The position numbers and the translations under genes were made by a program. Positions 17,730-28,160 of a stretch of 64,000 nt of DNA are shown piece by piece. Below the pieces are notes generated by a model. That model was given only the letters and a program-made list of their open reading frames with translations, was not told the origin of the DNA and did no database searches. Origin of the DNA: Maribacter spongiicola (lineage in GTDB: Bacteria > Bacteroidota > Bacteroidia > Flavobacteriales > Flavobacteriaceae); NCBI RefSeq assembly GCF_004364165.1, contig NZ_SOAY01000016.1:1-64000 (forward strand), given 5' to 3'. Position 1 is the stretch's first letter. Every line of letters starts with the position of its first letter.

Positions 17730-18170
17730 ATGAAAAAAATTATTTTATTGAGTTTTATTGCCCTTTTAGGAATCACCACAATTACAGCACAAGAATACAA
17801 AGTTATTACCAGCGTAGAATCTATTGTCCCTAGCGGATTAGGGAGATCACGTATCATTGATGCAAATGCAGATAGGGATTTCAAGGAATTTACATCAGAG
17901 CAAACCGAGGAGGACAATACCAGAAACAAATCTAAACGTGGAAACATTAGAGTTAAGGATTTTGAAGAAACAAAATTGCTTAACTTTTATAATGTTGCGG
18001 GTATTCGTTTTCAGAACATTGCTGCCAATGATGCGCTCATCTCTTCTAAATTAAGTGATATGACCAAAAATGGTTGGGAGCTTGTTTTTGTTACCAGCGG
18101 TGTTGAAGCAGATGCCGGTAATACAGACGGACAAGGTATTTTCATTACCCGATACATCTTTAAAAGATAA
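17730..18170 (+). CDS. Small exported protein of unknown function
   Basis: A 146-residue protein with a signal peptide (1-20, ending TITAQ) and a soluble mixed domain containing KTNGW-like and FITRYIFKR segments. It may be a DUF4177-like fold, in which a C-terminal GWELV...YIFKR pattern is common (here NGWELVFVTSG...FITRYIFKR); that link is tentative. It is monocistronic and followed by a terminator. Confidence 0.65.
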   Translation: MKKIILLSFIALLGITTITAQEYKVITSVESIVPSGLGRSRIIDANADRDFKEFTSEQTEEDNTRNKSKRGNIRVKDFEETKLLNFYNVAGIRFQNIAANDALISSKLSDMTKNGWELVFVTSGVEADAGNTDGQGIFITRYIFKR

Positions 18171-18183
18171 AACTAATAGTCAT

Positions 18184-18215
18184 AAAAAAGCCCGGTACAT
18201 GCCGGGCTTTCCATT
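18184..18215. terminator. Bidirectional intrinsic terminator
   Basis: AAAGCCCGG and CCGGGCTTT form a 9-bp GC-rich stem around TACATG, with an A-run on the left and T-rich sequence on the right. It lies between the convergent small exported gene and the OmpA-family gene. Confidence 0.85.
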
Positions 18216-18230
18216 TTTATTTTCTTAAGA

Positions 18231-20321
18231 CTACTGTGCCAAATTTATTTCAACGCGTCTATTTTTCTGTCTACCATCTTTGTACATGTTGGTAGCGATT
18301 GGTTTACTTTCCCCATAACCGATAGCAGTTAATCTTGTTGGTGAAATACCACCATTAATTAAAAATTGCAATACGGCTTGTGCTCTCTTCTCTGATAATT
18401 TTTGATTGGTAGCTTCAGAACCTATACTGTCGGTATGCCCTTCAATTGTGAAGTTAGCATTTGGGTATTCATTCAATATCCCAATAATATCTACTAACAC
18501 TGGTGTAGATTCATCTTTAAGCGTAGATTTTCCAGTCGTAAACAAAATTGTTTTGGCATACTCGTTCAATGACTTTTGAACCTCAGCGGTAACTACTGGC
18601 TCTGGACAACCTTTGTTTGCAACCGTACCCATTTCATTAGGGCATTCATCATCTTTATCTAAAACAGAATCTCCATCAGAATCTGCCCAAGGGCAACCAT
18701 TATTCTCTACTGGTCCTGCCTCATCTGGACATTGATCTTCGTTATCCAATATCGTATCGCCATCAGAATCTACCCATGGGCATCCGTTGTTTTCTGCTGG
18801 CCCTGCTTCTTCTGGACATTTATCCTCATTATCTAAAACAGAATCTCCATCAGTATCTCCCCATGGGCAACCGTTATTTTCAATTGGTCCTGCTTTTTTA
18901 GGACAACCATCTTCTTTATTCGGTATACCATCACCATCAGAATCTTTAGGCTGACCATAATAAACTGGTACTTTTAAACCCGCGTAAACATCAGCACCTT
19001 GAATTTCATTCTTTGTAAATGTAGATATCAACGAACCTGAACCAATATAAAGTGGACCGGCACGTAAACCTGCTCCTACTTGCAAGCCACTATATTGGTA
19101 GCTGCTTACCGGTAAATAGAAACTGAACCACTTGCTCTCAAAACGTGGCGTCAACGAAAAAACATTTGCTGTTCTTAGGTTGTTTTCACCTGCAGAACGC
19201 ATAGATACATCTGTATTGAAATTCAAATAAAAGTTATTTTTAATATTCCAATCTGCATTAAAATGAAGTGCAGTCGGCAAACCAGCTTTTATAGCTTCTG
19301 TAGCTTGTGTAAACGTATATAGGTTCTGTAAATCATCAGAATCTTCTATATTATCATAATCATCTTGGGTAATAGTATTGTTGATGTTATAATTATCTAC
19401 TAAACTTCCTTTATAATTTACTGAACCAACATCTGTAAGCGACAAACCAAATTTAAGTTTGTACTTGTTTTTATCTTTCATCACTGTTTTTTCTCCGTCA
19501 GCACCTGTTACTACATAATCTTCGTAATCTGGTCTCCACTCATAAACGAAACCAAGATCAAAACCGAATCCGTTTGCATCTGGCACTTCATAATCATAGT
19601 TGTCATCATCATAATCATCTGCACGACCATAAATTAAATCTCCCGTAGATTCCAATGTACCTATAGTGGAACTATCTGGTAACGTGGCACCGTCAGCATC
19701 ATAATCGATAGTTACATTTCTACCGGTTACATATGCGTTACCAAATCCTTTTAAATATTTTAATGAAAGACCACCTTTTAAAAAATGCGCGTCTTTATTC
19801 ATCAATTCTTGGGCGTAGGTAATACCTACTTCAGCCCAGCCATGCCCAGCCGCAAAGAAATCTCCTTCGTTTACTATAAAATCTTCACTTTCATCAATGC
19901 TGTCATCTAAATCATCTATACTTTCACCATTAAATTCATTACCGGTTACAAAACTTCTTGCCCTAGTGAAAACGGCTATAGAAGATGTTCTGCCTATATT
20001 GAACATAAAAGACGGACCTAATACATCTACATTGCCAGAAAAATTATTGTTGTCCGATAGCGACAATACGGCGTCATCATCATACTCAAAATCACTTGAT
20101 ATTAAATCTGAATACCCTACACCTACATAATCATTGGCAAGAAAACCACTTGCACCGACCAAGTTGATATCGGTTTTAAAACGAGAATCTGCAATGTTTG
20201 CCGGGTTAGAGATTACGCCGTTTACTCCACTATAGTTATCGGTTAAATAGCCGATATAAGATTGTGCTTTTGCTGATAGTGATGCGACCAACAGAATGGC
20301 AACTAAAACTACTTTTTTCAT
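18231..20321 (-). CDS. DUF5723 / OmpA-family outer-membrane protein
   Basis: A 696-residue envelope protein: signal peptide 1-19; an N-terminal barrel-like DUF5723-type region (about 20-460; [20 protein letters not shown] is characteristic); four calcium-binding thrombospondin type 3-like repeats ([15 protein letters not shown] and three relatives, about 465-565); and a C-terminal OmpA peptidoglycan-binding domain (about 585-696; [22 protein letters not shown] and [11 protein letters not shown]). It probably ties the outer membrane to the cell wall. Single gene, convergent with 17730-18170. Confidence 0.9.
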   Translation of the reverse strand: MKKVVLVAILLVASLSAKAQSYIGYLTDNYSGVNGVISNPANIADSRFKTDINLVGASGFLANDYVGVGYSDLISSDFEYDDDAVLSLSDNNNFSGNVDVLGPSFMFNIGRTSSIAVFTRARSFVTGNEFNGESIDDLDDSIDESEDFIVNEGDFFAAGHGWAEVGITYAQELMNKDAHFLKGGLSLKYLKGFGNAYVTGRNVTIDYDADGATLPDSSTIGTLESTGDLIYGRADDYDDDNYDYEVPDANGFGFDLGFVYEWRPDYEDYVVTGADGEKTVMKDKNKYKLKFGLSLTDVGSVNYKGSLVDNYNINNTITQDDYDNIEDSDDLQNLYTFTQATEAIKAGLPTALHFNADWNIKNNFYLNFNTDVSMRSAGENNLRTANVFSLTPRFESKWFSFYLPVSSYQYSGLQVGAGLRAGPLYIGSGSLISTFTKNEIQGADVYAGLKVPVYYGQPKDSDGDGIPNKEDGCPKKAGPIENNGCPWGDTDGDSVLDNEDKCPEEAGPAENNGCPWVDSDGDTILDNEDQCPDEAGPVENNGCPWADSDGDSVLDKDDECPNEMGTVANKGCPEPVVTAEVQKSLNEYAKTILFTTGKSTLKDESTPVLVDIIGILNEYPNANFTIEGHTDSIGSEATNQKLSEKRAQAVLQFLINGGISPTRLTAIGYGESKPIATNMYKDGRQKNRRVEINLAQ

Positions 20322-20422
20322 ACTTCAGGTTTGGTTAAAATGGTTCTTTAGTCCCCTAAACGATACATATTGGGGTATATTGTTATTACGTACTACTTTT
20401 CTTACTATTTAAAAATTAAGCT

Positions 20423-20455
20423 AAAAAAAACATCCGCATATTACGGATGTTTTTT
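20423..20455 (-). terminator. Intrinsic terminator of the aromatic operon
   Basis: AAACATCCG and CGGATGTTT form a stem flanked by A-runs and T-runs, 22 bases beyond the aroG/CM stop. The minus-strand orientation closes the pheA operon. Confidence 0.88.
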
Positions 20456-20476
20456 AGGTATAAAGTTAAGTTAACC

Positions 20477-21559
20477 TTAAGCGTTCACTATCTTTTCTTG
20501 ATGATTTATAGATTCTTGGTGAATAGCTTTGAACATACGAAGAATAAACTCTTCACTTAGTCCTTTACTTTCCCCTTCTAAAATCATAGCTCCTAAAATC
20601 TGATTCCATCTATTAGATTGAAGAACGGCAACGTTTTTCTGCTTTTTAAGTTCACCTATACCGTCAGAAACTTTCATTCTTTTACCTAAAGTCTCAATAA
20701 GCTGACTGTCAATAACATCAATTTGAGCTCTTAAATTACTCAACTGAGAATTGTACTCTGCTTCTGGATCACTTTCTTTTCTAATTTTAAGATCTCTCAT
20801 GATCTGCACCAATTTATCTGGTGTAACTTGTTGTGCAGCATCACTCCAAGCATTATCTGGATCATGGTGTGTTTCAATCATTAACCCGTCAAAATTCAAA
20901 TCTAAGGCAGTTTGCGAAACATCAAAAATCATATCCCTATTACCTGTAATATGCGAAGGATCGTTTATTAAAGGTAAATCTGGAAATTTGTTCTTGAAAT
21001 CAATGGCCATTTGCCATTCTGGTATATTTCTATACTTCGTTTTTTCGTAAGTAGAAAATCCTCTATGAATTGCCCCTAATCTTTTGATACCTGCAGTGTG
21101 CAATCTTTCGATACCACCTAACCACAAAGCTAAATCTGGATTTACTGGATTCTTCACCAATACAATCTTATCGGTACCTTTTAATGCATCTGCCAATTCC
21201 TGCATAATAAACGGACTAACAGTTGATCTTGCTCCGATCCATAACAAATCGATATCATGCTCTAAAGCCAATTCAACGTGCGCACGGTTAGCAACCTCTG
21301 TTGCAGTTTTCATACCTGTTTCAGCCTTAACTTTTTGAAGCCATTTAAGGCCCAAAGCGCCTACTCCTTCAAAATTTCCTGGGCGAGTACGTGGTTTCCA
21401 GATACCGGCTCTGTAATAATTTACATCGGTATCTTTTAAGGAGTGTGCTATACGTAGCACTTGTTCCTCTGTTTCCGCACTACATGGCCCTGCTATTACT
21501 AGTGGATGGTCTAGCTTTAAATCATCCAACCATGTTCTCATTTGTTTTGAATTTTCCAT
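20477..21559 (-). CDS. Bifunctional DAHP synthase / chorismate mutase
   Basis: 360 residues in two domains. Residues about 1-260 are a DAHP synthase of the short KDO8P-synthase-like type (AGPCSAETEEQVL, GVGALGLKWL, GARSTVSPF, DPSHITGNR), catalysing the first shikimate-pathway step. Residues about 265-355 are an AroQ-class chorismate mutase (LRAQIDVIDSQLIETLGKRMKVSDGIGELK), the branch-point step to prephenate. It is last in the pheA-aminotransferase-tyrA operon, five bases after tyrA. The fusion is common in Bacteroidota and may allow prephenate feedback. Confidence 0.95.
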   Translation of the reverse strand: MENSKQMRTWLDDLKLDHPLVIAGPCSAETEEQVLRIAHSLKDTDVNYYRAGIWKPRTRPGNFEGVGALGLKWLQKVKAETGMKTATEVANRAHVELALEHDIDLLWIGARSTVSPFIMQELADALKGTDKIVLVKNPVNPDLALWLGGIERLHTAGIKRLGAIHRGFSTYEKTKYRNIPEWQMAIDFKNKFPDLPLINDPSHITGNRDMIFDVSQTALDLNFDGLMIETHHDPDNAWSDAAQQVTPDKLVQIMRDLKIRKESDPEAEYNSQLSNLRAQIDVIDSQLIETLGKRMKVSDGIGELKKQKNVAVLQSNRWNQILGAMILEGESKGLSEEFILRMFKAIHQESINHQEKIVNA

Positions 21560-21564
21560 TTTAA

Positions 21565-22431
21565 TTATTCTATTTCTTGTTTAACGGTATTCCTATTTAA
21601 TATTCCTTTAATCTTATTCGTATTGTTCATTTCATTATAAATGCCCTCGTAATCATCGTTTAACAACATTTCTTTAAATGCCGTTAAATTTTGAATATAC
21701 TCCTCTAATGTTTCAACTACATTATCTTTATTCTGTTTGAAAATGGGTGTCCACATGGCTGGTGAACTTTTTGCCAAACGCACCGTACTCTCGAATCCAC
21801 TACCCGCCATATCGAAAATATCGCGTTCGTTCTTTTCTTTTTCAATTACTGTTTTACCCAACATAAATGCACTTATGTGCGATAAATGAGATACATAAGC
21901 AATGTGCTTATCATGGGCTACAGGGTTCATATATCGAATTCGCATACCAATGACCTGAAAAACTTTTAAAGCCCTCTCTTGCAATTTAAAAGCCGTTAGC
22001 TCTACCTCGCAAATAATATTCGTTTTGTCTTTGAACAAATTGTTTATCGCTGCAGACGGACCAGAGAATTCTGTTCCGGCAATAGGGTGGCACGCTAAAA
22101 AGTTTCTTCTCTTTGGATGATTCTCTAACACCTTACAGATTAAGGATTTGGTCGACCCTACATCAAAAACTACACAGTCTTCATGAACAGCATCCAATAT
22201 TACCGGAAGCTCAGTAATCATAACATCTACAGGTATGCTTACAATAACCATATCTGCCAATTGCAAATCTTGATAGGTCGCTTTCTTATCAATGATACCC
22301 AAAGTCAATGCCTCGGCTAAATTTGCTTCATTAGATTCTACGCCATAAACGGTAACATTGTCAAAGGCAGACTTTATATCTTTTGCCAAAGAACCTCCTA
22401 TTAAACCGATACCTATTACAAATACATTCAT
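21565..22431 (-). CDS. tyrA: Prephenate dehydrogenase
   Basis: Oxidises prephenate to 4-hydroxyphenylpyruvate for tyrosine. The protein has an N-terminal Rossmann fold (VIGIGLIGGSLAKDIK), a central HPIAGTEFSGPSAA active-site stretch, and a helical C-terminal domain (HDKHIAYVSHLSH, GSGFESTVRLA). I start at the second ATG (22431, MNVFVIG), which suits the family better than 22437; the difference is two residues. Confidence 0.93.
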   Translation of the reverse strand: MNVFVIGIGLIGGSLAKDIKSAFDNVTVYGVESNEANLAEALTLGIIDKKATYQDLQLADMVIVSIPVDVMITELPVILDAVHEDCVVFDVGSTKSLICKVLENHPKRRNFLACHPIAGTEFSGPSAAINNLFKDKTNIICEVELTAFKLQERALKVFQVIGMRIRYMNPVAHDKHIAYVSHLSHISAFMLGKTVIEKEKNERDIFDMAGSGFESTVRLAKSSPAMWTPIFKQNKDNVVETLEEYIQNLTAFKEMLLNDDYEGIYNEMNNTNKIKGILNRNTVKQEIE

Positions 22432-22503
22432 AATCATCTGCTAACCATTCTAAAAGATGGTTATAGTTTTTACTTCACTTTAGTTGATCGCCGTTGCTCT
22501 CAA

Positions 22504-23652
22504 CTAATCAAATCTTTTAATTGCTTCTTTTATTTTTTCTTTTGATATACAAAGCGAAAAACGAATATAGCCTTCGCCATTACTACCAAATATGGTACCT
22601 GGAGTAATGAACAAATCTTTTGTATACAATACATTATCTATAAATTCTTCTGATGATACACTACCTTCTGGTAATTTTGCCCATACGAACAAGCCCACGG
22701 CATTTCTATCATATGCACATCCAAGCTTGTTTGCCAATTCAAAAATCAACTCTCTACGTTCACTATACACTGCATTTAAATTTTCAAACCATTCATCGGT
22801 ACTTTCTAATGCTGCTATAGCTCCTTTCTGAATGCCATAGAACATACCAGAATCCATATTACTTTTTACCTTTAAAATAGCATTGATATGCTCATCGCTA
22901 CCCAGTACAAAACCTACACGCCAACCGGCCATATTAAAGGTTTTGCTCAAAGAATTTAATTCTAAACACACCTCTTTTGCATTTGGTATACTTAAAATAC
23001 TCGCCGGCTCGTCATTTAAAACAAAACTGTACGGGTTATCGTTTACCAACAGAATTTGATGCTGCTTAGCAAAGTCGACTATTTTTACAAACTGGTCTTT
23101 GGTAGCCGAAGAACCTGTGGGCATATGTGGGTAACTCAACCACATGATCTTTACTTTAGATAAATCTTGTTTCGCCAAAACTTCTAAATCTGGAAACCAG
23201 CCATTATCTTCTGTCAAATCATAATATGTAGGCACTGCGCCTACCAAATTAGTAACGGAAGTGTAGGTCGGGTATCCCGGATTAGGAATTAAAACCTCAT
23301 CACCTTCATTTAAAAAAGAAAGACTAATATGCATTATACCTTCTTTTGAGCCCATTAGGGGTAAAATCTCAGATTCTGGATCGACATCAACACTAAATCT
23401 TTTTTTATAAAAATTAGCAATTGCGCCTCTTAACTGGGGTAACCCTTGGTAGCTTTGATATTGATGCGCACCACTTTCTAAAACCGCACGCTGTATAGCA
23501 TTCAATACTTCTTGAGACGGAGCCAGATCCGGACTACCGATACCCATATTTATTATCGGTTTACCTTGTGCCATTAAGCCCCGTACCTCTCTCAATTTTT
23601 TTGAAAAGTAGTATTCCTGTATTGTATTTAACCTTTCGGCTGTACGTATCAT
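22504..23652 (-). CDS. PLP-dependent aminotransferase (aromatic operon)
   Basis: A 382-residue class I/II aminotransferase. The PLP lysine lies in SLSKTFNMAGWRVGF; NPGYPTYTS and NDNPYSF are also typical. In this operon it most likely transaminates phenylpyruvate and 4-hydroxyphenylpyruvate to Phe and Tyr. Sequence alone cannot exclude an aspartate or other amino donor specificity. It overlaps pheA by four bases (ATGA) and lies 72 bases from tyrA. Confidence 0.92.
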   Translation of the reverse strand: MIRTAERLNTIQEYYFSKKLREVRGLMAQGKPIINMGIGSPDLAPSQEVLNAIQRAVLESGAHQYQSYQGLPQLRGAIANFYKKRFSVDVDPESEILPLMGSKEGIMHISLSFLNEGDEVLIPNPGYPTYTSVTNLVGAVPTYYDLTEDNGWFPDLEVLAKQDLSKVKIMWLSYPHMPTGSSATKDQFVKIVDFAKQHQILLVNDNPYSFVLNDEPASILSIPNAKEVCLELNSLSKTFNMAGWRVGFVLGSDEHINAILKVKSNMDSGMFYGIQKGAIAALESTDEWFENLNAVYSERRELIFELANKLGCAYDRNAVGLFVWAKLPEGSVSSEEFIDNVLYTKDLFITPGTIFGSNGEGYIRFSLCISKEKIKEAIKRFD

Positions 23653-24476
23653 TGTCTTACATTTTTATATTCACCCAAAACTTTAAAATCTTCTGCCATG
23701 ATGTTCAATAGACTTTTTGCTTTGGTAAAATCTGCATAATCAGTAAAAGTGACATCCACAAAAAATGAATACTTCCATGGTGTTTCTATTACCGGTAAGG
23801 ACTGTATTTTTGTCAAATTTAATCTACAATCGCTCATAACATTAAGCACAGCCGCTAAACTTCCTCTTTTATGGTCGGTTATAAACCTTAACGAAGCCTT
23901 CGTAATTTCAGCCTCAGGTAGCACATTGTTTTTTGTCTTTACAATGATAAAACGAGTAGCGTTATTTTGTATCGTCTGTATGTCGTTCGCTACGATGTCC
24001 AACCCATATAATTCTGCTGCAACATTTGGTGCAATAGCTGCAACGTGCTTTAACTTTTGCTCTTGTATGCGCTTTGCGGTCTCTGCAGTATCTACATCTT
24101 CTACCAATTTAATGTGCGGATATTGTCTAAAATACTCCTTACACTGTAACAATGCCATTGGGTGAGAACTGACTTCAGTTATATCTTCAATTTTCTGCCC
24201 CTTCAACATCATTAAATTATGATGGATATTTAAATAATATTCCCCAATAATATGCAAGTCATTTCGGTTTATCAAAGCATAATTTGGAATTATAGAACCC
24301 GCAATAGAATTCTCTATGGCCATGACACCTTGATCAGCTTCTTTTGACAACAACCTATCTACCAAAGCATCGAAAGAAAGACATTCTACAAGTTCAATAT
24401 CATTACCAAAATAATCTTTAGCTACCTGATGATGATTACTTCCTTTAATTCCCTGTATGGCTATTTTTAAACTCAT
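23649..24476 (-). CDS. pheA: Prephenate dehydratase
   Basis: Converts prephenate to phenylpyruvate, the committed step to phenylalanine. The 275-residue protein has a periplasmic-binding-like catalytic part (about 1-180) with the NNATRFIIV motif carrying the catalytic Thr, and a C-terminal ACT domain (about 195-270) for Phe feedback inhibition. First gene of the operon and preceded by the candidate attenuator at 24540-24668. There is no fused chorismate mutase; that activity is at the C-terminus of the last gene. Confidence 0.95.
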   Translation of the reverse strand: MSLKIAIQGIKGSNHHQVAKDYFGNDIELVECLSFDALVDRLLSKEADQGVMAIENSIAGSIIPNYALINRNDLHIIGEYYLNIHHNLMMLKGQKIEDITEVSSHPMALLQCKEYFRQYPHIKLVEDVDTAETAKRIQEQKLKHVAAIAPNVAAELYGLDIVANDIQTIQNNATRFIIVKTKNNVLPEAEITKASLRFITDHKRGSLAAVLNVMSDCRLNLTKIQSLPVIETPWKYSFFVDVTFTDYADFTKAKSLLNIMAEDFKVLGEYKNVRQ

Positions 24477-24539
24477 AATTCACATTTCAACTTACTGATA
24501 TACCCTTTACATATGCTTGGAGCGATTTCAATTTTTGCC

Positions 24540-24570
24540 AAAAAAAAAGTTCCGATGTACACCGGAACTT
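24540..24570 (-). terminator. Attenuator terminator upstream of pheA
   Basis: On the minus strand AAGTTCCG pairs with CGGAACTT around an 8-nt loop, followed by a continuous T-run (nine Ts including the stem end). It lies between the leader ORF and pheA, about 64 bases before the pheA ATG, and so would stop transcription before the structural genes. Confidence 0.88.
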
Positions 24571-24596
24571 AGATTCTATTTTATATTTAAAATATA

Positions 24597-24668
24597 CTAC
24601 AACAGTCCCGTACCTCTCTTAAAAAAGAAGTAAAAATAAAAACCGTTCCAGAAATATTGCTTTGTCAT
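24597..24668 (-). CDS. Phe/Tyr-rich leader peptide of the pheA operon
   Basis: A 23-codon ORF from ATG 24668 to TAG 24597, too short for routine gene calling. Residues 5-16 read YFWNGFYFYFFF: six Phe, three Tyr and one Trp in the whole peptide. It is followed after 26 bases by an intrinsic terminator and then pheA. This is the layout of ribosome-stalling attenuators such as E. coli pheL. A segment at its 3' end (minus strand CGGGACT, within codons 20-22) can pair with AGTTCCG in the 5' arm of the terminator, giving an antiterminator when ribosomes stall on the Phe/Tyr run. Translation is inferred, not shown. Confidence 0.8.
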   Translation of the reverse strand: MTKQYFWNGFYFYFFFKRGTGLL

Positions 24669-24819
24669 TATGCTTGTAAACTTTGGCTAATGTAGTAATT
24701 ATATTTAAAAATGGTCGTTTTCCGTTTTATTTTTTTAAAAAAATCAATTTCTATCTCAAAAAGTGAGGGTTTTGTGTTAAAAATTAAAATAAAATGAATT
24801 TAAACCACGAAACTACTTA

Positions 24820-26139
24820 TTACTTTGAGCCTGTATTGGGTTGATAATAAAAAGGAATAGTCCACGTAAACTCTTTTACATCGCCTAGCGTTTTTGTTAC
24901 CACTAAAGTATTCTCACCATTCTGTAAGAACTCTTTATCTATAAAACCCACAATACCAAATTGCTCTGAAATAGCATGATCTTTTTTAAGAAAATCAATA
25001 CTTATCGGAGCGCCATTGAGCGCAACCTTATGATATTTTTGATAGCAATCAAGAAAATACTTACGACTATTCAATCTATTTTCCTCATTACTCAAACTTT
25101 CGTCATCATTAAATTCACCACAGGTATTATTTTGATAATTACGCTCATGATGAAAAACTGGAACAAATAATTTTACTGCACTATTTTCTATAATATCCGA
25201 TTGAATTTGTGGAGTCAACAAAAATGATTTATCATGATTTTGGTCACCATAATAGCTTAAATACATAAGACTAACATCATGCTCTTTAGGGAAAATCAAA
25301 TGAAAAATATTTGTGTCAGTTACTTTAACAAAGGTTAAAAACATACCTGATGCAAAAAATAATAATACGAGATACACTAAAGATTTTTTCTTTTTAAAAT
25401 TAGACCCAAATACCATAGTAACCTGAAGTAAATTTCGGTACAATGGACCATAAGTAACCATTGAAGCTAATCTTACCACTTTAAACATCCATGTTTGAAC
25501 ACCAACGTTATTCTTGAACTTTTTCAAATTCCCTACAATGCCAAAAATCGTTTGAACTATAATTAGTCCTAAGATTAGTAAAAGAGGTAATAACAGTATA
25601 AAACTAGGTACATAATCTAACAGCAAATTATAAATCAACATATAAATGCATAAAAACAAAGACATATATGAATAGATTAAAAGAATAGTGAATGCTACAG
25701 AAAAAATAACACTACATAATTCATCTACCTTTTTTATAGTAACTTCTTGTTTTGGCAGTATAGCTAAAAACATCTCCGTATAAATTTTAGAGTACGCACT
25801 ATCTTCAACACTATAATCAGGAAACACCGAGTTTAAGCCTACCAGGCCGATCCAATACGCTCGTAAAATAAAATGAATTACAAACATGGACACTAGAACA
25901 CTAATAGCCAACAACCCTATAATAGTTATTATGTAACCATAAATATGCTGTTCAATAGGTAATAAGTCTATTAATTTATTAGTAACCCACTCTATAAAAC
26001 CAAATAATTGAAACGTACCAAAAATGGCAATTGCAGAGACTAACAATTCTGCTTCCCAACTTTCTTCTTTCAGTCGTTGAAGCCATTTTATATTCTTTTT
26101 ATTTTCTACAATTGGGGTGGTTTCTGGTGGCAAGCTCAT
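24820..26139 (-). CDS. Multispanning membrane protein of unknown function
   Basis: 439 residues with about six membrane segments: a pair near residues 30-100, a pair near 150-200, and one near 258-278, followed by a soluble C-terminal domain of about 150 residues with two Cys (NNTCGEFND, FLDCYQKYH) that may be extracytoplasmic. No conserved enzymatic motif is recognised. It stands alone between the pheA leader and the hydrolase operon on the same strand. Confidence 0.7.
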   Translation of the reverse strand: MSLPPETTPIVENKKNIKWLQRLKEESWEAELLVSAIAIFGTFQLFGFIEWVTNKLIDLLPIEQHIYGYIITIIGLLAISVLVSMFVIHFILRAYWIGLVGLNSVFPDYSVEDSAYSKIYTEMFLAILPKQEVTIKKVDELCSVIFSVAFTILLIYSYMSLFLCIYMLIYNLLLDYVPSFILLLPLLLILGLIIVQTIFGIVGNLKKFKNNVGVQTWMFKVVRLASMVTYGPLYRNLLQVTMVFGSNFKKKKSLVYLVLLFFASGMFLTFVKVTDTNIFHLIFPKEHDVSLMYLSYYGDQNHDKSFLLTPQIQSDIIENSAVKLFVPVFHHERNYQNNTCGEFNDDESLSNEENRLNSRKYFLDCYQKYHKVALNGAPISIDFLKKDHAISEQFGIVGFIDKEFLQNGENTLVVTKTLGDVKEFTWTIPFYYQPNTGSK

Positions 26140-26210
26140 TCTGTATTAAAAATCTCACGGTTAGTGAGACTAATATACCCTTTCTTTAAAACTTATAAAA
26201 CATTAAATCA

Positions 26211-27344
26211 CTAAGAATCAACCTCGTCAAAAAAGCAATTGATTACAGCATCTAACTCTCCCTGTATTTTAGGGTCTGTACAATTCACCAAAATCGAAAA
26301 TACAAGTTGCTCTTTAGGGTAAACAAAGAAATTAGAGCACCCTCCTACTCCGTTGCCAACATGCCCAAAGAACTTTCTGCCTTTTGCATCTTCACTTACT
26401 TGCCAACCTAATCCGTAGTACGTAGAATTACCATTTACTTGCTGAGCAGTTAAAAATTGATTTAAAATTGATTCTTTAATCTCAACTTTCTTATCTAAAA
26501 ATGCTTGTCCGAATTTTGCAATATCCGCCGACGTGGACAAATATCCGCCACCTGCTAATTTGTAAAAATTATCTACAGGTATCGCTTTTCTAAATCCTGA
26601 AATGCCTTTTGTGTAAAATGTAGCTACTTGGTTTTGTTCTTCGGATGATGCAATAGTATTAACATCTATACCCGATTTTTTATAATTATCATCAGAATGA
26701 CATTCTGGAATGTAGGTGTTTTTCATCCCTAGTGGATTCAATACATTCTCTTGAACATACTCCTCAAAAGGAATTCCGCTTGCTTTTTGCATTGCTGCAG
26801 AGATCATTACCCAATCAAAACTATTATATAAATACTCAGTACCCGGTTCATAAACCAATGGGTCATTTTTAAATATGTCTAAACCTTCTTTTATAGACAA
26901 AGGTTTATTCAGCCCGTATTCTTTGCCTTTGTATACTCTAATGCCTGCTGTATGACTAGCTAATTGACGAATCGTAAAATCCCATTCTTTCTTGGGGTAA
27001 TCTGGCAGATACGTGTAAAAAGATTCATCTAAATCTATAAGTCCTTCTTGCACCATATAAGCCAATGCTGTTGCAGCGATAGGTTTCGAAACACTGGCGA
27101 CTCTGCATATAGATTTTCGTGTATCAATGAATTGTTTTTGTTCTAAATCAGCATAACCATATCCTTTTTGAAAAATAGTTTTGCCGTCTTTTAAAACAGT
27201 AATTGCAATCCCCGGAGCTCTATCATGTTTAATTAATTCTTGTAGTAAAAAATCAGCCTTTACAAGTCCGCTTAACTGACTGTCATCTGCCAGAACGCGT
27301 TTAGCAGCAAATACGTTTTTTAGATATTTAAGTATTGGGTTCAT
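26211..27344 (-). CDS. Beta-lactamase-fold serine hydrolase
   Basis: A 377-residue class C beta-lactamase/CubicO family protein. The nucleophile motif SxxK is in [10 protein letters not shown], the Tyr motif in EYLYNSFDW, and the HxG-like motif in GHVGNGVGG. Family members are esterases, peptidases or beta-lactamases, and the substrate here is unknown. No signal peptide is evident, so it may be cytoplasmic. It overlaps the DUF2807 lipoprotein gene by four bases (ATGA). Confidence 0.88.
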   Translation of the reverse strand: MNPILKYLKNVFAAKRVLADDSQLSGLVKADFLLQELIKHDRAPGIAITVLKDGKTIFQKGYGYADLEQKQFIDTRKSICRVASVSKPIAATALAYMVQEGLIDLDESFYTYLPDYPKKEWDFTIRQLASHTAGIRVYKGKEYGLNKPLSIKEGLDIFKNDPLVYEPGTEYLYNSFDWVMISAAMQKASGIPFEEYVQENVLNPLGMKNTYIPECHSDDNYKKSGIDVNTIASSEEQNQVATFYTKGISGFRKAIPVDNFYKLAGGGYLSTSADIAKFGQAFLDKKVEIKESILNQFLTAQQVNGNSTYYGLGWQVSEDAKGRKFFGHVGNGVGGCSNFFVYPKEQLVFSILVNCTDPKIQGELDAVINCFFDEVDS

Positions 27345-28156
27345 TCCACAAAGATCAAACGACCGTTATACAATTCTTCTACGGCAACGGTTGCCGGTCG
27401 GTTATAACTTTGCAAATCGCCAGTACCTCTCAAAACCCCAATTAATCGCTCTTGCGGATTCACCAATAAATCATTAGATCCTCTATGGTTCACATTTACC
27501 CGCTGTGCAATCAGTTCTTGAGCTTCTACTCTAGAATCACCTGCTGCGATGCTAATATTGAAACTTTCTGCGCTACCTTTCAACTTAAAATAAGAAATTC
27601 CGTTACTGGTAATGCTTAAACTGGTAACATCTAATTCCAAATTAAATTCACCATCTGTGGTTTCTGCCTCTGGATCTGTAAAACTTTCTGATAGCAGGCT
27701 TAAACTTTCAAAAGCTAACACTCCATCACTTCGAATAGGAAAACCGGTACTGCTACGAATACTGGTTAAATTGGGAGTGGTCACATATATTGTGGTCGTA
27801 GTATAATCGCGTACATAATTACAGTCATTGGTATCGGTTAGTAATAATCTTCCGTCTTCAACAACCGCTGCTACTTCATTTCGAAGATTTTCTCCTGTTT
27901 CAATTTCTACTTTTTGTGTATCTCCTTGTTTAATGACCAAGGCTACATTTTCAAAAGCTGTTATGGAAGTAAATTCTGCAACCAAAACCTCTTCTCGCAT
28001 GATATCACCTGTAGTCTGAAAACAATCAGATGCATTTTCCGAATCGCAAGAAATAAAGGATAGTATTAAAACTAGAATGGCCGACATGGAAAAAAGCTTT
28101 CTACCAATGCCCCTTCCTTTAAAGTATATTTTCTGATTTCTATTTTCTAACATCAT
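27341..28156 (-). CDS. DUF2807 (head GIN domain) lipoprotein
   Basis: 271 residues with a basic N-terminus, a hydrophobic segment and an SPII lipobox (LSFISC, Cys about 37), then repeated short beta strands typical of the DUF2807 putative adhesin fold ([47 protein letters not shown]). Likely displayed in the periplasm or at the surface; molecular function unknown. Between the PagL-like gene and the serine hydrolase, with close or overlapping spacing, so an operon. Confidence 0.85.
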   Translation of the reverse strand: MMLENRNQKIYFKGRGIGRKLFSMSAILVLILSFISCDSENASDCFQTTGDIMREEVLVAEFTSITAFENVALVIKQGDTQKVEIETGENLRNEVAAVVEDGRLLLTDTNDCNYVRDYTTTTIYVTTPNLTSIRSSTGFPIRSDGVLAFESLSLLSESFTDPEAETTDGEFNLELDVTSLSITSNGISYFKLKGSAESFNISIAAGDSRVEAQELIAQRVNVNHRGSNDLLVNPQERLIGVLRGTGDLQSYNRPATVAVEELYNGRLIFVE

Positions 28157-28160
28157 ATTT

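Larger units (their letters stand above)
24477..24819. promoter_or_regulatory. Leader region of the pheA operon
   Basis: It holds, on the minus strand, a 23-codon aromatic-rich leader ORF (24597-24668), a possible antiterminator segment (24604-24613) and a terminator (24540-24570). Upstream, TACATTAG at 24694-24687 is a seven-of-eight match to the TANNTTTG -7 box, but it lacks a clear -33 element. Nothing else recognisable. Confidence 0.6.

Noticed and set aside
24644..24653. Leader codons TTC-TGG-AAC as the antiterminator strand (CTGGAAC could pair with GTTCCGG)
   Set aside because: They lie upstream of the Phe/Tyr run and would be covered by the stalled ribosome; the 24604-24613 segment fits the logic better.
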